A stretch of DNA of 64,000 bases from Strongylocentrotus purpuratus (lineage: Eukaryota > Echinodermata > Echinoidea > Camarodonta > Strongylocentrotidae), in contig NW_022145594.1 in NCBI RefSeq assembly GCF_000002235.5, forward strand, positions 15,316,501 through 15,380,500, written 5' to 3'. Under the pieces are notes generated by a model that was not told the origin of the DNA, did not search any database, and saw only the letters and a list, made by a program, of their open reading frames with translations. Of this stretch, positions 45,765 through 56,423 are shown piece by piece. Within the stretch, counting starts at the first letter, position 1, and every line of letters begins with the position of its first letter. The position numbers and the translations under genes are program-made.

Positions 45765-46310
45765 GGGTTGAAGGTTCGAATCCCAGCCCGACACTAAGCT
45801 CCTTTGGAAAAAAAAAATATTAATCCACATGTGCCACTCTCCACTTAAAGGGATCCGGTAACTTTGTCTCAGATTCTGAAATAAAATTCTGGATTTAGCT
45901 CATGATGAAATGATAATTATAAACCTTTAGGTCAGTCAGGAACCCCATGACTTTTACAAGCCGATCGCCTGTCTGATTATCAAGATATTTATGATTGGAA
46001 TTACAAATTTTGAAAACCGTTCGCCTGACGGTTTTCATAACACTACAGTCTATTGGGTAAAACGAGTATGGTAAAACCGGTCACTAAAGATTTTTTACTT
46101 TTTTGAGGCACTTCTTGATCATTTTGAAGCGCAATTTTTTTAGGGCTTCAATATTACACCATATCACAGACACTGATAACACGTAGGGCCGTGTATCTCA
46201 GATTTAACATTGTTAAACGATCCCTTTAAGTGTAAAGGGGTACCTGGTACTTGCTAGGTAACGATAATTGCAGGGCCCGCGAAAAGAACATTACTGTTGC
46301 TCATGGGGCT
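45765..46310 (+). repeat. SINE in intron 2, split by a TTAA element
   Basis: A perfect B box (GGTTCGAATCCCAGCCCGAC, about 45773) and SINE body (CACATGTGCCACTCTCCACTTAA) are cut at 45848. The body resumes at 46226 with TTAAGTGTAAAGGGGTACCTGG. The joined sequence matches the CCACCCAGGTGTAAATGGGTACC block of the other SINEs, so the 377 bases between are an insertion. Confidence 0.75.
45849..46225. mobile_element. MITE with TTAA target duplication
   Basis: Flanked on both sides by TTAA (45845-45848, 46226-46229). The termini are short inverted repeats AGGGATC/GATCCCT. 377 bases, non-coding, inserted in the SINE. TTAA duplications are typical of piggyBac-type (and Kolobok-type) elements; with only 7 bp of terminal repeat, the superfamily stays open. 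Confidence 0.8.
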
Positions 46311-46909
46311 CTCCTAAGTAAAAACAAGAACTATATTATCATATTATATAATTAGTTTTTCAGTGATATGATATGGTGTGATGAGGTTTCGTAAATATTC
46401 AATTAACTCTTATTATTGGGAGCGGATCGATGTCTTAATTTCATACAGGAACTTATTTACGGAACCCCCCCCCCCCCCAAGAAATAAATGCCTTTATTCT
46501 GAGAGATTTGATGTATTTGTGTCCAGTAATCTACACGATTCCCATCAGCATATGATAGAGGTATAAAGCAAGAACATGTACAGTTTCTCAGAAAATAATG
46601 GGCATCGCTATAGCGTGACGTACTAAACAAAGTTGTTTATCAAGCAAATGTATTTAAATGTATGGATGATGAATTCCTTCCCAGGTATGTGTGGTGATGA
46701 AGCATTTCAGCTACCTGCTATTTTCCTTTGCACTTTAACCACCAGAACGCAAATTGCATAACATAAGTTGATGCTCTTCTTGGATGAATGTTTCAAACAA
46801 ATGAAATAGATTTTCCAACTGCTATAATCAATTTGTTTTAAATAAATAAATTACAATTGTTCCCCTGTTATACATATATATTTTCACCAAATATAATTAT
46901 TACTTACAG

Positions 46910-47257
46910 CTGCTCCGACGGAACTATATCCTACTATTCTTGAATGTGCAAACGCCGATGAACATGCTGAAAATGAGGACGAAACATGTGTAATCAAACT
47001 CGAGGTTGGGACGGGTATAAACTTAACATGCGAGATTTCTGGATTTCGACCCCTCTTGGATTTAAGGTGGACAAACGCAACTCAGGACGAGATTGCAAGT
47101 TACAGGACGTTGACAAATAATTCTGATGGAACACAAAACCTGTCCGTGACATTTGAAGTAACATCTAGTCTTGAGAGACAGGAGTTTTCATGTAATGTGA
47201 GCGGGGAAGCAGTCTCGGGACAAAGATGGAGCGTAGTCGCAATTCAAGGGGTAGAAG
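46910..47257 (+). CDS. IgSF transmembrane receptor, exon 3 (second Ig domain)
   Basis: Residues 149-263. Acceptor TACTTACAG|CT, donor GAAG|GTAATA, phase 1 at both ends. The Ig fold is indicated by GINLTCEISGF (B-strand Cys), LDLRWTN (core Trp) and EFSCNVSG (F-strand Cys). The usual DxGxYxC corner is replaced by LERQEFSC. An additional cysteine pair in LECANA and DETCVI near the N-terminus may form an extra disulphide. Five N-glycosylation sequons are present (NLT, NAT, NNS, NLS, NVS). Spacing suggests a C2/I-type domain, membrane-proximal because the next exon encodes the helix. Confidence 0.9.
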
Positions 47258-47422
47258 GTAATATAACTAACCAACCGTTACCCAATCAGAAATAGAAATC
47301 AAAGGGATCATTCCGACCATTCACCTAAAAGAGTAATACGAATCGTATTATATCATATTTGTTTTTTAATTTTTGATTCAAAGAATAAATTAGACTATAG
47401 GCCTAACTGTGTAGCAACAATA

Positions 47423-47560
47423 AAGCCCCACTGTACTACTTATAGCTTCTTGCGCCCTTTATATAGCAAACAATGCCTAATCGGTGTTGGTTCCCAATAA
47501 TCCCCCTTTGTCTTATGTTAATTAAGAGCTGATTTGATGAGATAATCACCTGCCAGTGAA
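47423..47560 (-). repeat. Interspersed repeat family R150, copy 2
   Basis: The reverse complement matches the 38494-38643 unit: AAGCCCCACTGTACTACTTA, TTGCGCCCTTTATATAGC, CAAACAATGCCTAATCG and GAGATAATCACCTGCCAGTG. It sits in intron 3 of the receptor gene. Confidence 0.8.
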
Positions 47561-47702
47561 ATGGGGTCTAACCCACTAGCCAACTAGTATAGACATGATT
47601 AAACATGAATCAGAGATGGGGAATAAAACTAACAATTCATTTTCAGGCAATGCTTCTTAACAATTTAGATTTTGTATTTTCATTTTTCTTAAAATTCAAC
47701 AG

Positions 47703-47876
47703 CAAACGGGTCACCACTCGTAGTCATCATCGTCATCGTCGTGTCAATCCTATTAGTACTCTTGGTCCTCTTCATTTGCATCATCCTCATACTCAAGAGC
47801 AGGAGGAGGAGGTCGAGAGCTGAACCGGGGACGCCGACAAGGCAGGAACAGCTCACAGAACTAGAGAGGGGATCGG
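47703..47876 (+). CDS. IgSF transmembrane receptor, exon 4 (membrane helix)
   Basis: Residues 265-321. Acceptor TTCAACAG|CA, donor TCGG|GTAAGC, phase 1 at both ends. A 26-residue run of Leu, Val and Ile (residues 269-294, starting LVVIIVIVVS) is the transmembrane helix. It is followed directly by the stop-transfer cluster KSRRRRSR (295-302), which fixes type I topology with the tail in the cytosol. A Thr/Glu-rich juxtamembrane stretch (GTPTRQEQLTELE) follows. The open frame continues past the donor into intron, but that extension is low-quality. Confidence 0.92.
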
Positions 47877-48718
47877 GTAAGCATCGCTTTAATAGTTCAA
47901 CCGCTCATACTCCACACCGACTTCAAATTAAACAAACTGACACTGACCTCACAAAGACTCCACACAGACTTAAAACCGACCAACACCGACTTCAAACTGA
48001 CGTTTTCTTTGCCATTTGTGGTGAATTAGTTGTTGTTGTCCGGTCTGATGTTTTTTTCATATTTTCATTTTTTTCTTTCAATTCAATTCAATCTATTATT
48101 TCTCTAAATATCACATACAATGTATATGCATTTGAAGTGTACTAGATCATTAACAACCGAAAAGGTTGATGGCCTGATGTTGTTCTCATTGGTGTGACAA
48201 ATACCTCAGTTTCACTACCAAATATAATCAAAACTTATTCTAAACAGAGATTTGTCACATTTGGTTCCGTATTTTTGTCGATCTGGTGTCCTACTTTATA
48301 TGTGTGAGCGATAACAAACCGGTACACCAAAAAAAAAAAAGTCGATTAAGCGTCGGTTTAGCGGTGTGTAAGAGGTGTTATGAAGTAGAAAGGTAATACG
48401 TAGGCGGTACTCGAAATATTTCAATTTTCTCTTTATCGCGCTATAATTATTGTTAAGTATGTCTATATGCCTTCATTTGAGATATAATAGTGTTGCATTT
48501 CTTTTTTCCCTTTTGTGTTCTTTATCATGAGCATATACAGTTTATACTGGGTCATTGCCTTGCATTTTAACATGTAATAACCTATTTCGACTTCTACATA
48601 TCACTTACATCTGGCAATGGATCATTTGCATAGCTTTGGAATCATATTACTCTGCTTCTATTCACAATGATATCGCACCACATCGCATGTATACTATTTA
48701 ACCTAACCTATGCCAAGG

Positions 48719-48778
48719 TCACACCAATGCGTTGAGCCCACGCGTTTCCGTTCCGATGTAAAAAAAAAAAAAAAAAAA
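48719..48778. repeat. Poly-A tract
   Basis: About 19 A at 48760-48778 within intron 4. No retroposed gene body is recognisable upstream. Confidence 0.7.
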
Positions 48779-49098
48779 GAGCCGACATCGATCTGGGAAT
48801 GCATGATTTGAATTCGTTCCAAATTTACATGATACAGTTATGCTTTGTTTTCCATGCGTTTTACGGGACGTATGGACAATGCAAAGGCACGGGAATTGCT
48901 TTGACATGTTCAAAACTTCAAAATTCCCGGCTCAGTTTCCTTTTCGTTTATCCACATCGAACCTGCATCTAGTAATGCATAGGACAGTATAAACGCATGG
49001 AAAATGCATGCATTCTAAAAATGGAAAAACGAAATGACATCGAAATGAAGAAAAAAAAAGGGTTCGTGTAACCTAAGCATTAGTTTTCCCATCGAATA

Positions 49099-49102
<4 letters not shown>

Positions 49103-49136
<34 letters not shown>
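49103..49136. repeat. (AT)n microsatellite
   Basis: Perfect AT dinucleotide repeat in intron 4. Confidence 0.95.
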
Positions 49137-49137
<1 letters not shown>

Positions 49138-49529
49138 ATAGCACTAACCAACAAGCATAATATTTCCACATTCCAGTAAGCCAAGTTAACATTTAAAACA
49201 AAAGTTCATATTTGTCTTTAGGCTCCCTAACATGTTAAAAACTCTACAACTATACTCAAGATGCAAACACGGAAAGCATGTAGGCTACACAGATCGTTGT
49301 AATTATGTTGTTTACATTTGGTTGAGTACATTATTATCTATTTAACCCTTTGCTTACGGGAACATGGTGATCCCCGTGCTAAGCCTATGGGACCGATACA
49401 ACTCAGGAGACAACGGGTTAATATTTGTTATATGGTTATAGTTTGGCGGAGTTTTGTTTACCATCACAATCTCGTAAATCAAACCAGTCTCATATAACTA
49501 GCATGATTAAATTTACCCAAAATAAAAAC

Positions 49530-49897
49530 CCACATGGGGAAACAAAGTTTTTCATTTGATGGTGCGGCTTTCTGGAATACTTTACCTAATTTAAAAAAAA
49601 TGCGCCATCAAATTCTTCATTTACTCTTTTGTTTTGGCGATATGATAATTTAAATCATTAAACTGGTCCATTGTGTTGTGTATGTTTCTTTTCTTTTGTT
49701 CGAAAATGTTGTAACTTAATTCATTTTGTTTCGATTTGGATTGTTTGTTTTCAATATGTTTGTTATTTTTGTATTTATGTTGTAGGGCCTCCACGGAAAA
49801 CAGTATTGAACTACTGATGGAGCCACCCTACTAAAAAAAAGACTAATCAATAAAATAAATAAATAAATATTGCCTAACCCGGCTTTCTAACCTCTTT
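49530..49897 (+). pseudogene. LINE 3' fragment with reverse-transcriptase C-terminus
   Basis: The translated fragment FSFDGAAFWNTLPNLKK matches the conserved GA-x-x-WN-x-LP block near the C-terminus of CR1-type reverse transcriptases. Non-coding 3' sequence follows (GTAGGGCCTCCACGG...GGAGCCACCCTA), ending in an (AAAT)n tail at 49856-49869. Strongly 5'-truncated; it lies in intron 4 of the receptor gene. Confidence 0.7.
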
Positions 49898-50102
49898 CAT
49901 CATAGGTCGTAGGGGGTGCCATAGATTATATTTTGTTGTTTTTCGTCATGGTTTGCTCATTTTGATCATGGTTCCCCATCTGGCTATTTGCATGCATAAC
50001 CTAATCAAAGCTGCCTCATATAGAAAACTGGCTCATTCCATCACCCATATAAAGTAACAAAACACATTTTGATAATGGGTTTCCACTTCTGTCTCGTTAT
50101 AG

Positions 50103-50144
50103 CTGTCCGTCCAATAGAAAACAATCACTACACAAACGAGCCAG
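50103..50144 (+). CDS. IgSF transmembrane receptor, exon 5 (tail, tyrosine motif)
   Basis: A 42-base micro-exon between TCGTTATAG|CT and GCCAG|GTGAGA, phase 1 at both ends, adding residues 323-335 (VRPIENNHYTNEP). It contains Tyr331, the only tyrosine of the cytoplasmic tail, in the context Y-T-N-E. This fits the pYxN consensus for Grb2-type SH2 domains. It does not fit an ITIM (x-Y-x-x-L/V). It is too short for any gene finder that relies on open-frame length; support comes from both splice sites, phase and position. Confidence 0.75.
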
Positions 50145-50696
50145 GTGAGAATCTTAGCCATTAACATTTCATCCTTTCCTCTTCTATGTCATTAAAATTA
50201 AATGGGTTCAAACTTTTAAGTTGTTTATAAATGGAATGCACTGCCATTCAACTGTGTTTTGTTATTACGGAAAGGAAGTTGCTTAGCCGTTGGGTCTCAA
50301 AGGCTAACGCAAACCCACAAAATGTCCTTTATGGATAGGTTCGTGAGTTGGCAAATTTTCTCCACGTGCTGAAGGGCAGAGAAATTGTTATCATAGGATG
50401 TAAAACCAAAACAATGGACGAACCTGATGGCACCGATGTAAAGTATTGTTTGGTATACGTCCGTATTTTGTTTTTGACCATTAGGACAACCACAACGGGT
50501 CGTAGAGTTTTGTTTAGGATCCGTGATTACGAGCAAGGTCTGTTTCCACTTTCTCTGAAGATGAACCACATCATGCCTCGTTTAGTGATGTGAAGTTACG
50601 TCGACGTTCAATAAAGGGAGAAGACTGACTTATTTATAAATTTAAAAAAAAAGGAAAATCGAAAAAGTAACTAAATAGAAAAGAAATCCACACATA

Positions 50697-50714
50697 CACA
50701 CACACACACACACA
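50697..50714. repeat. (CA)n microsatellite
   Basis: Short CA dinucleotide run in intron 5. Confidence 0.9.
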
Positions 50715-50948
50715 AAAGAAAAACAAATTGTTTGAAAGAGTTCGTAACATATACCGAGTGAACATTAACAAGAGATTATGTTAAGAAGTTGCTGTCTATG
50801 AGAATTCTGTATTTTTGCAAGTATGGCATCAACGTACCAAAACAACATGTCAACAAGAAGATCGATAACGGGCTGATGTAGAATCGTTACTACTTGTAAT
50901 CACGTTTAAGCCCGGCTGTACTAGTTTTTCCAGGGGCATTGTACATCC

Positions 50949-51092
50949 CTGCAAGGTCACTGACAGGTGGTTATCTCATCAAATCAGCTCTCAATTAACA
51001 CAAGAGTGATCACGGGGGACCAACAGGCATCGATTAGGCATTGTTTGCTATATAGTTGGCGCAAGTAGCGATAAGTAGTGCAGTGGGGCTTC
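50949..51092 (+). repeat. Interspersed repeat family R150, copy 3
   Basis: CTGCAAGGTCACTGACAGGT, TCACGGGGGACCAACAGGCA, CGATTAGGCATTGTTTGC, GGCGCAAGTAGCG and AGTGCAGTGGGG match copies 1 and 2. It lies in intron 5 of the receptor gene. Confidence 0.85.
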
Positions 51093-51207
51093 AAGGAATT
51101 TTGATATCAGCTTGATATGTCTGTCAATGTATGTATCATTTTTTTTGTTTTTCGTTCATCTTATTTTTCTCTTTCCCCCTCTCTCTGTCCGTCCCTCCCT
51201 CCCTCAG

Positions 51208-51297
51208 TATCTGTGCTGGTAGAAGAACCGCCCGTAGAGATTGTAGAGACCAAATGTACCGAAGGAACACAGACAGATATTCCTGAACCACCTGAAG
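51208..51297 (+). CDS. IgSF transmembrane receptor, exon 6 (tail, TQT motif)
   Basis: Residues 337-365, bounded by a strong pyrimidine tract and CCCTCAG|TA and by GAAG|GTAAGG, phase 1 at both ends. The acidic, proline-rich segment SVLVEEPPVEIVETK is followed by TEGTQTDIPEPPE. The TQT at 356-358, in an acidic disordered setting, resembles dynein light chain LC8 binding sites, whose core is usually TQT. That binding is inference. No globular domain is visible. Confidence 0.82.
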
Positions 51298-51905
51298 GTA
51301 AGGTCAAAGGTCGCTGAAAAATACCCAATCACTTTCTTCGTTATTCTTTAGTCATTGTACTCGTAATTACATCTAGCTAAAGGAAACGTAACCATCGAAT
51401 TAGGATATTAATATTTTTGCCCACACTATTCAGCTGTTTCACGTTATATTTCGAATAGGTCAGGGCATTTCAAGAACAATACTTGTCAGGGGACATTTCT
51501 TCAATAGTATTGTTCGATACTGACGTTTTTAAAAGAGAAACCGTATTCTGGATATGAAATTAAATGTCGGCCTTCTTCGATGGGTTCAGAATATAAAGCC
51601 CTTTGCCAATTAGTGGTATTCCAACAAACAATTGTAGGCCTCACGCGATCACGTAGATTTTCAAGAAATCAACTTGACGACAATTTCAAAGCTCTTCAAT
51701 ATAGCCATGTCCTGATTGATTATATAATATGTGATCGTAATAACGATTAAAACAAAAATATTTTTTGTAAGCAGGAAAACGTAGGCCTAGACAGTTTGTT
51801 TTTAATTAATTTTTACTAATGATATTTAAACACTCCTTGCATTTAAAAAGCCTATATTTTCAGATAAGGTGTCATGTTCATTTTTGTTTGTTGAATGAAT
51901 TGCAG

Positions 51906-51995
51906 ACGAAGACAGAATGAGCACAGATGACATCGAACAGTCTCAGGAGTTATTGAACAAGGATGATAGAGAAGACAGCCAATCCAACTCAAGAG
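51906..51995 (+). CDS. IgSF transmembrane receptor, exon 7 (tail)
   Basis: Residues 367-395, between GAATTGCAG|AC and AAGAG|GTAAGG, phase 1 at both ends and the same length (90 bases) as exon 6. The peptide EDRMSTDDIEQSQELLNKDD... is acidic and probably disordered. Ser/Thr next to acidic residues (STDD) are possible casein-kinase-2 sites. No other motif recognised. Confidence 0.78.
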
Positions 51996-52298
51996 GTAAG
52001 GACATGACCTCTAACCTAATGACCTCAATGCTCATCTACGTGGTGGTACGAAGGAAGCGTGAAGATATAATAGGTTCTTATTGTTGAATATTCCCTCCTC
52101 TTGAAAGACACTCTGTACATCATGATACAAAACTGATATTGTTCATGCTATGTGTGTCATTAAAGTTCCATAGAGTATAGGTTATTTGGAGAAAGGCGAT
52201 GACTCGGCATTGTTGTGAGGTTTGAAATCACCAACATGATAGGAAATTGATTACGTTTTGCCCAGGAGAATAGGAAGCATTGCACAAAGATTTAGGGT

Positions 52299-52306
52299 AT
52301 ATATAA

Positions 52307-52343
<37 letters not shown>

Positions 52344-52345
52344 TA
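52299..52345. repeat. (AT)n microsatellite
   Basis: AT repeat with AAAT interruptions in intron 7. Confidence 0.9.
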
Positions 52346-52950
52346 TGTATGCCCGATAATAAGTCCACGTGTTGGCATAAGTGATAAAGAATAAAATAGT
52401 CATATTAAATCAAATATAGGGTTGTTTAAGGTCACATTATGTCAACGTACATTACATCTATACCAAGTGGTTTTATTTTTAAAGTCCCATATTATGTATA
52501 TGTATAGTAATATCAATGGGACTTTATACATTGTAACATTAAATGTTGGCCAAAGTTTCCAGATTTTTTAAAACATTTTAAAAATATCTTGTTTTGTAAT
52601 TCGATTGCAATCATTAACCATTTGAATTTAGTAACAGTAAGATTTATATAGTTTCGTTTCTTTGCTAAGCAAAATGAAAGGTTCGGTTTAATCATCCCAT
52701 ATGAATGTACTTTCAGAAAATTAACTTACGGGAACATTCAAGACCCTATAGTATTTCCTTGTAAGATCATGTTGGCTTTATGTAACATGGCATCGGCATG
52801 TTAGCATATTTCAACAGGTGACGAACAACGCTGTTGCCATGGGTTAATTCTTTTAATAGCTCTTCGTGATTGTGTTATACATGAAATTGTTTCAAATGAA
52901 TCACACTCGTCTTAATCAGTCTATGCTTTTTTAATGCAATTTCCTTGCAG

Positions 52951-53192
52951 CACCGTCACACCTTTCCAGTCGATCAGACATCGCCCATCATGAATTCGGG
53001 GAGAGCTGGGTTTGCGTGAGCCCCGAGGAGCTTCGGAATCTACAAGATCGCAAAGATGACGACGGAACCGGTGCAGATGAACCAGGTACATCTGTTGAGC
53101 GCCCTCAGCGTCCGGGTCACTTTCGTGGTGTGTTCCAGGGCTTTGGTAACCTTCTGGACACCTTCAGCAACTTGATGCGGCATGAAGCCTAA
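52951..53192 (+). CDS. IgSF transmembrane receptor, exon 8 (C-terminus and stop)
   Basis: Residues 397-475 and the TAA stop at 53190-53192. Acceptor TTTCCTTGCAG|CA, phase 1. The peptide has a Ser-rich start (HLSSRSD), a compact hydrophobic block, ESWVCVSPEEL, an acidic linker, and an amphipathic end, FRGVFQGFGNLLDTFSNLM. That end could be a helix or a protein-interaction segment. I do not recognise a family. Codon phase agrees with exon 7 and the frame is free of stops, so I take this as the true last exon. Confidence 0.85.
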
Positions 53193-54940
53193 TATAAGAG
53201 ATGCCGACTGTCGCTGTTAATATATTTATTGCTTCTATTTTGTCTTGTTTTCAATAACTTCGCTTTGGCCACATTGGCAAAGAGCGGAATGGTATTAGAC
53301 AGCAGATATATATGGACTATACTAACACAATGGAACATGGTCAGACGTGACCTTAAAAACCCTGCTTGTATATCTTGCCGTGTTTAATTTTGATGGGTAT
53401 CTAAAGTATCTGCATGTCAAAAGACATGAACAGATATTCAGTATGAAACATCCTGGAAATCATGCATAAAGTTTATATATCAAACATTATGTATCTTACG
53501 TGTCAGGAGGTGAAGGCCACAATTCGCTGACAGAGACTTGGTCGAAATACCATTGCTGATGTGTAAAAGTCTGCACGCAGAAAACACCGGGCCTATCAAT
53601 TAGAAGAACCCTCTAGTCTCTCGGAACGTCTTCGGGTGAGGGAAAAGTGAGATAAGGACTTTTCCATATGGGGGGATGGATCGGAAATGCAAAACATTAG
53701 CCTAAACATATTGATTAGCCTTCTGTTATTGGTTAAACATCGGAACAGTTTCAAATTCCACATGAGAACCAACTCCTGTGCGTCTTCAAAATAAAACGCC
53801 CTCTTGAACAATCGAACAATGGGGCTCTACCAAACAGGCACAATTAAACTCACTGTCATACGTTGTATGAAGAGGTAAACGTGCAAGATGAAAACGATGA
53901 TTTGAAGCTTCATTAGAAAGCATGGCCTTAGAAAGTACAATTGAGGACAAATATGTGACAAGTTTTGCATTGGTAATGGTGATGATTTGCTAAAGGACAA
54001 ATACTGTAAGACTTTACCTTGTATCATAGTCATATCATGTGTCATTTTTTTAAGGCTGATATTGGAGAATAATGTGATTTCCAAAGAAGAACAGAACGAT
54101 GGACTAATTATAATAGTACAATATCGATGTGTATGTACATGGCTTATCATGAGTACCTTCAGAGGCTACGGTAATGGGTTTTTCGTGATAACTTGGTATG
54201 GCATGCAAATCAAGTTGTCAATGTTAATATCTGGCTTACGCTCATTATCAAAATATTATCAACATCAGACATGTTAATGGTATCATGCGTGAGCAATAAG
54301 TGTAATGTGTATACAGTGACCATCACCAGAAAAGTTAGTAGGAATTCCTGAAGCAATTCTGTGGCTCTTGATCGCTTAGGCAATAGCGTGACACTTTTAC
54401 GAAAGCATTCATTTGTGTTTTAAGTCTTGAGTGGGGATGTAACCGCCTACATTCTCTGTTGTATCGCAATACTCTGCTTTGAAGCTGAGTTGTTTAAAAG
54501 AACTCAGAATATTCAATTCAATGGAAGAAAACTATAGTACTTATTAAAATATTGGTGTTATACTACCGTTGATCTTGTGATAAATAAAGTGTACTCTAAA
54601 TCAGCAGTATTTGTGTTGACTAGCTAAATCAAGGTACACAAAATGAACTGTAACGGTTTAATGGCGCACGAGTACTCCGTGTCATCTAACTAGCTAGTCA
54701 AGTCTGAATTTTGCTCACTGAAGTATAATATATCGTCCGATCATAGAAGAAACTCCAAGCTATCAATCAGGATGAACATCCTTGCCCAAAAACCGTAATA
54801 TCTTTGTATGAAGACTTTCTCAAATTGCTAACATTTTCTCGGATCTCCTGTATGTACGTTACTCATTTTCAACATATAAGTGCAATGATGCTCTATGTGG
54901 CTTTTGTGCAAAGTGAAAACTTTCAGCTGAAGAAAACGAA
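53193..54940 (+). other. 3' UTR and downstream sequence of the receptor gene
   Basis: After the stop there are two AATAAA signals, at 53790-53795 and 54583-54588. The second is followed by a GT-rich stretch (GTATTTGTGTTG), as expected downstream of a cleavage site. Either could end the transcript. No other gene is recognised here. Confidence 0.45.
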
Positions 54941-56423
54941 ATATGACATTTAAACTTTATCGCGATTATTGCAGTTTGAAACGATGAGTCTAGGGTAATT
55001 TGCTCATGTGCCCTTTCATAATGAGATCCGAACGAGAATGAACCAGTAAAGATTATTCTACTATAAATAACTTATAGTTATAACTTTTAATAGGAATAAC
55101 ATTGTATTACTAGTTATTTCGAACTGAATGTGTAACATGTAGCTTTTCGAAACAGGGTTCGTTTGATATTGCCATTTTGTTAATGTTGTCATATTAACAC
55201 AGGAACCTCATATCATCTGACAGTTACTAGGATAAATTGCGGGTTTATACATTTCTATGTTTTTTGTTGTTGTGTAGAACATGATCATGCGGCTACGTTT
55301 GTTTACATTTATGTTTCCATGATCTTCGTTATAACTCATTTTCATTTCCCACATTTTTTTTTTAATCTGTCGACATATAATACAAAAGAATAATTTTGTT
55401 ATAAGAATGGAATTTTTGAATGGCACATAATCTAATTCTCAGTAAAAGGTTAAATATTTAGTTCAAAAGGATATTAACATGACAGTACATGTATGTTTTG
55501 TCATATATCTCCAATCTGTTCATCATACATGAGCATCAGTAAATAATCTTACACCAAATCTGCTTCAATCGTTACCTATATGTTTGTTGGCATATTGTTT
55601 TTAGGGCTAAGTGTTATTAGTATTTTACGAAACTCATTCTGAGTTGATAATTTATGTACCCATAATTGTCAATAATTGATACATTTTTAATATTTAAAAG
55701 TTTGACATAACGTCCTGTCTGTTTATGTCACTTTCGAGGTACATGTATATCGACAAGTTTGGTAGCCATTATTTCGAGGGAAGGAGAAATCTCGCCGCTC
55801 GTAGCCTTTGAAAATCATTTTAGTTTGAAGTAACTAGAAATGATCATGTTCCTAAATTATTTAATTTTGTATTATTTCCATTGATATTTCCATGCAACCG
55901 ATGAGAGGTACAGAAGTGTAAATCTCGAAACGGTAGATTCAAACTACCTAATTATAATTGAGCGTTGGGGAAAGCTTTCATAAACAATATTTGCCCCCAA
56001 CGCACACATACATAGTATTCACAATAAATAATCTAAGGTCAACAAAATATGGTCTAAGGTAAACAAGTTGATTGTAAACTGAAAAGAACAATATTATTGT
56101 GTCTTTGTAATATGAATCATTTTGATATGCTAATTATTTCAGACAAAATAAGAAAATGATAAAAATAAGAAATAGTAATCATAAGTATTAACTCATTCGG
56201 AGTTATTTTTAAAAGTATTCCTGTATCTATTTTAACGAAGAAGGTATTTATTCTATTTGATTAAGCACGAGTAGGAATTTTGTATGCAATTGAACAGAAA
56301 TGTGTAGTGTGTGAAGGTCTGAGGTTTTAGGTGAGGAAGATCGAAAATGAAGGATTAATGTTTCTATAAAAGTGCCAGTAATTGTAAATATTAATGAAAT
56401 TAGCCTTGTCGTTTGGTTTGCTT
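54941..56423. repeat. Large direct duplication, copy 1
   Basis: From ATATGACATTTAAACTTTAT at 54941 the sequence runs colinear with 62484-64000 for about 1.5 kb, with scattered substitutions and small indels. Shared landmarks are GTTTGAAACGATGAGTCTAG, TTTCGAAACAGGGTTCGTTT, TATATCGACAAGTTTGGTAG, GGAAGGAG(A/G)AATCTCGCC and GAGCGTTGGGG. The true right end cannot be seen because copy 2 is cut by the window edge. No coding frame. Confidence 0.9.
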
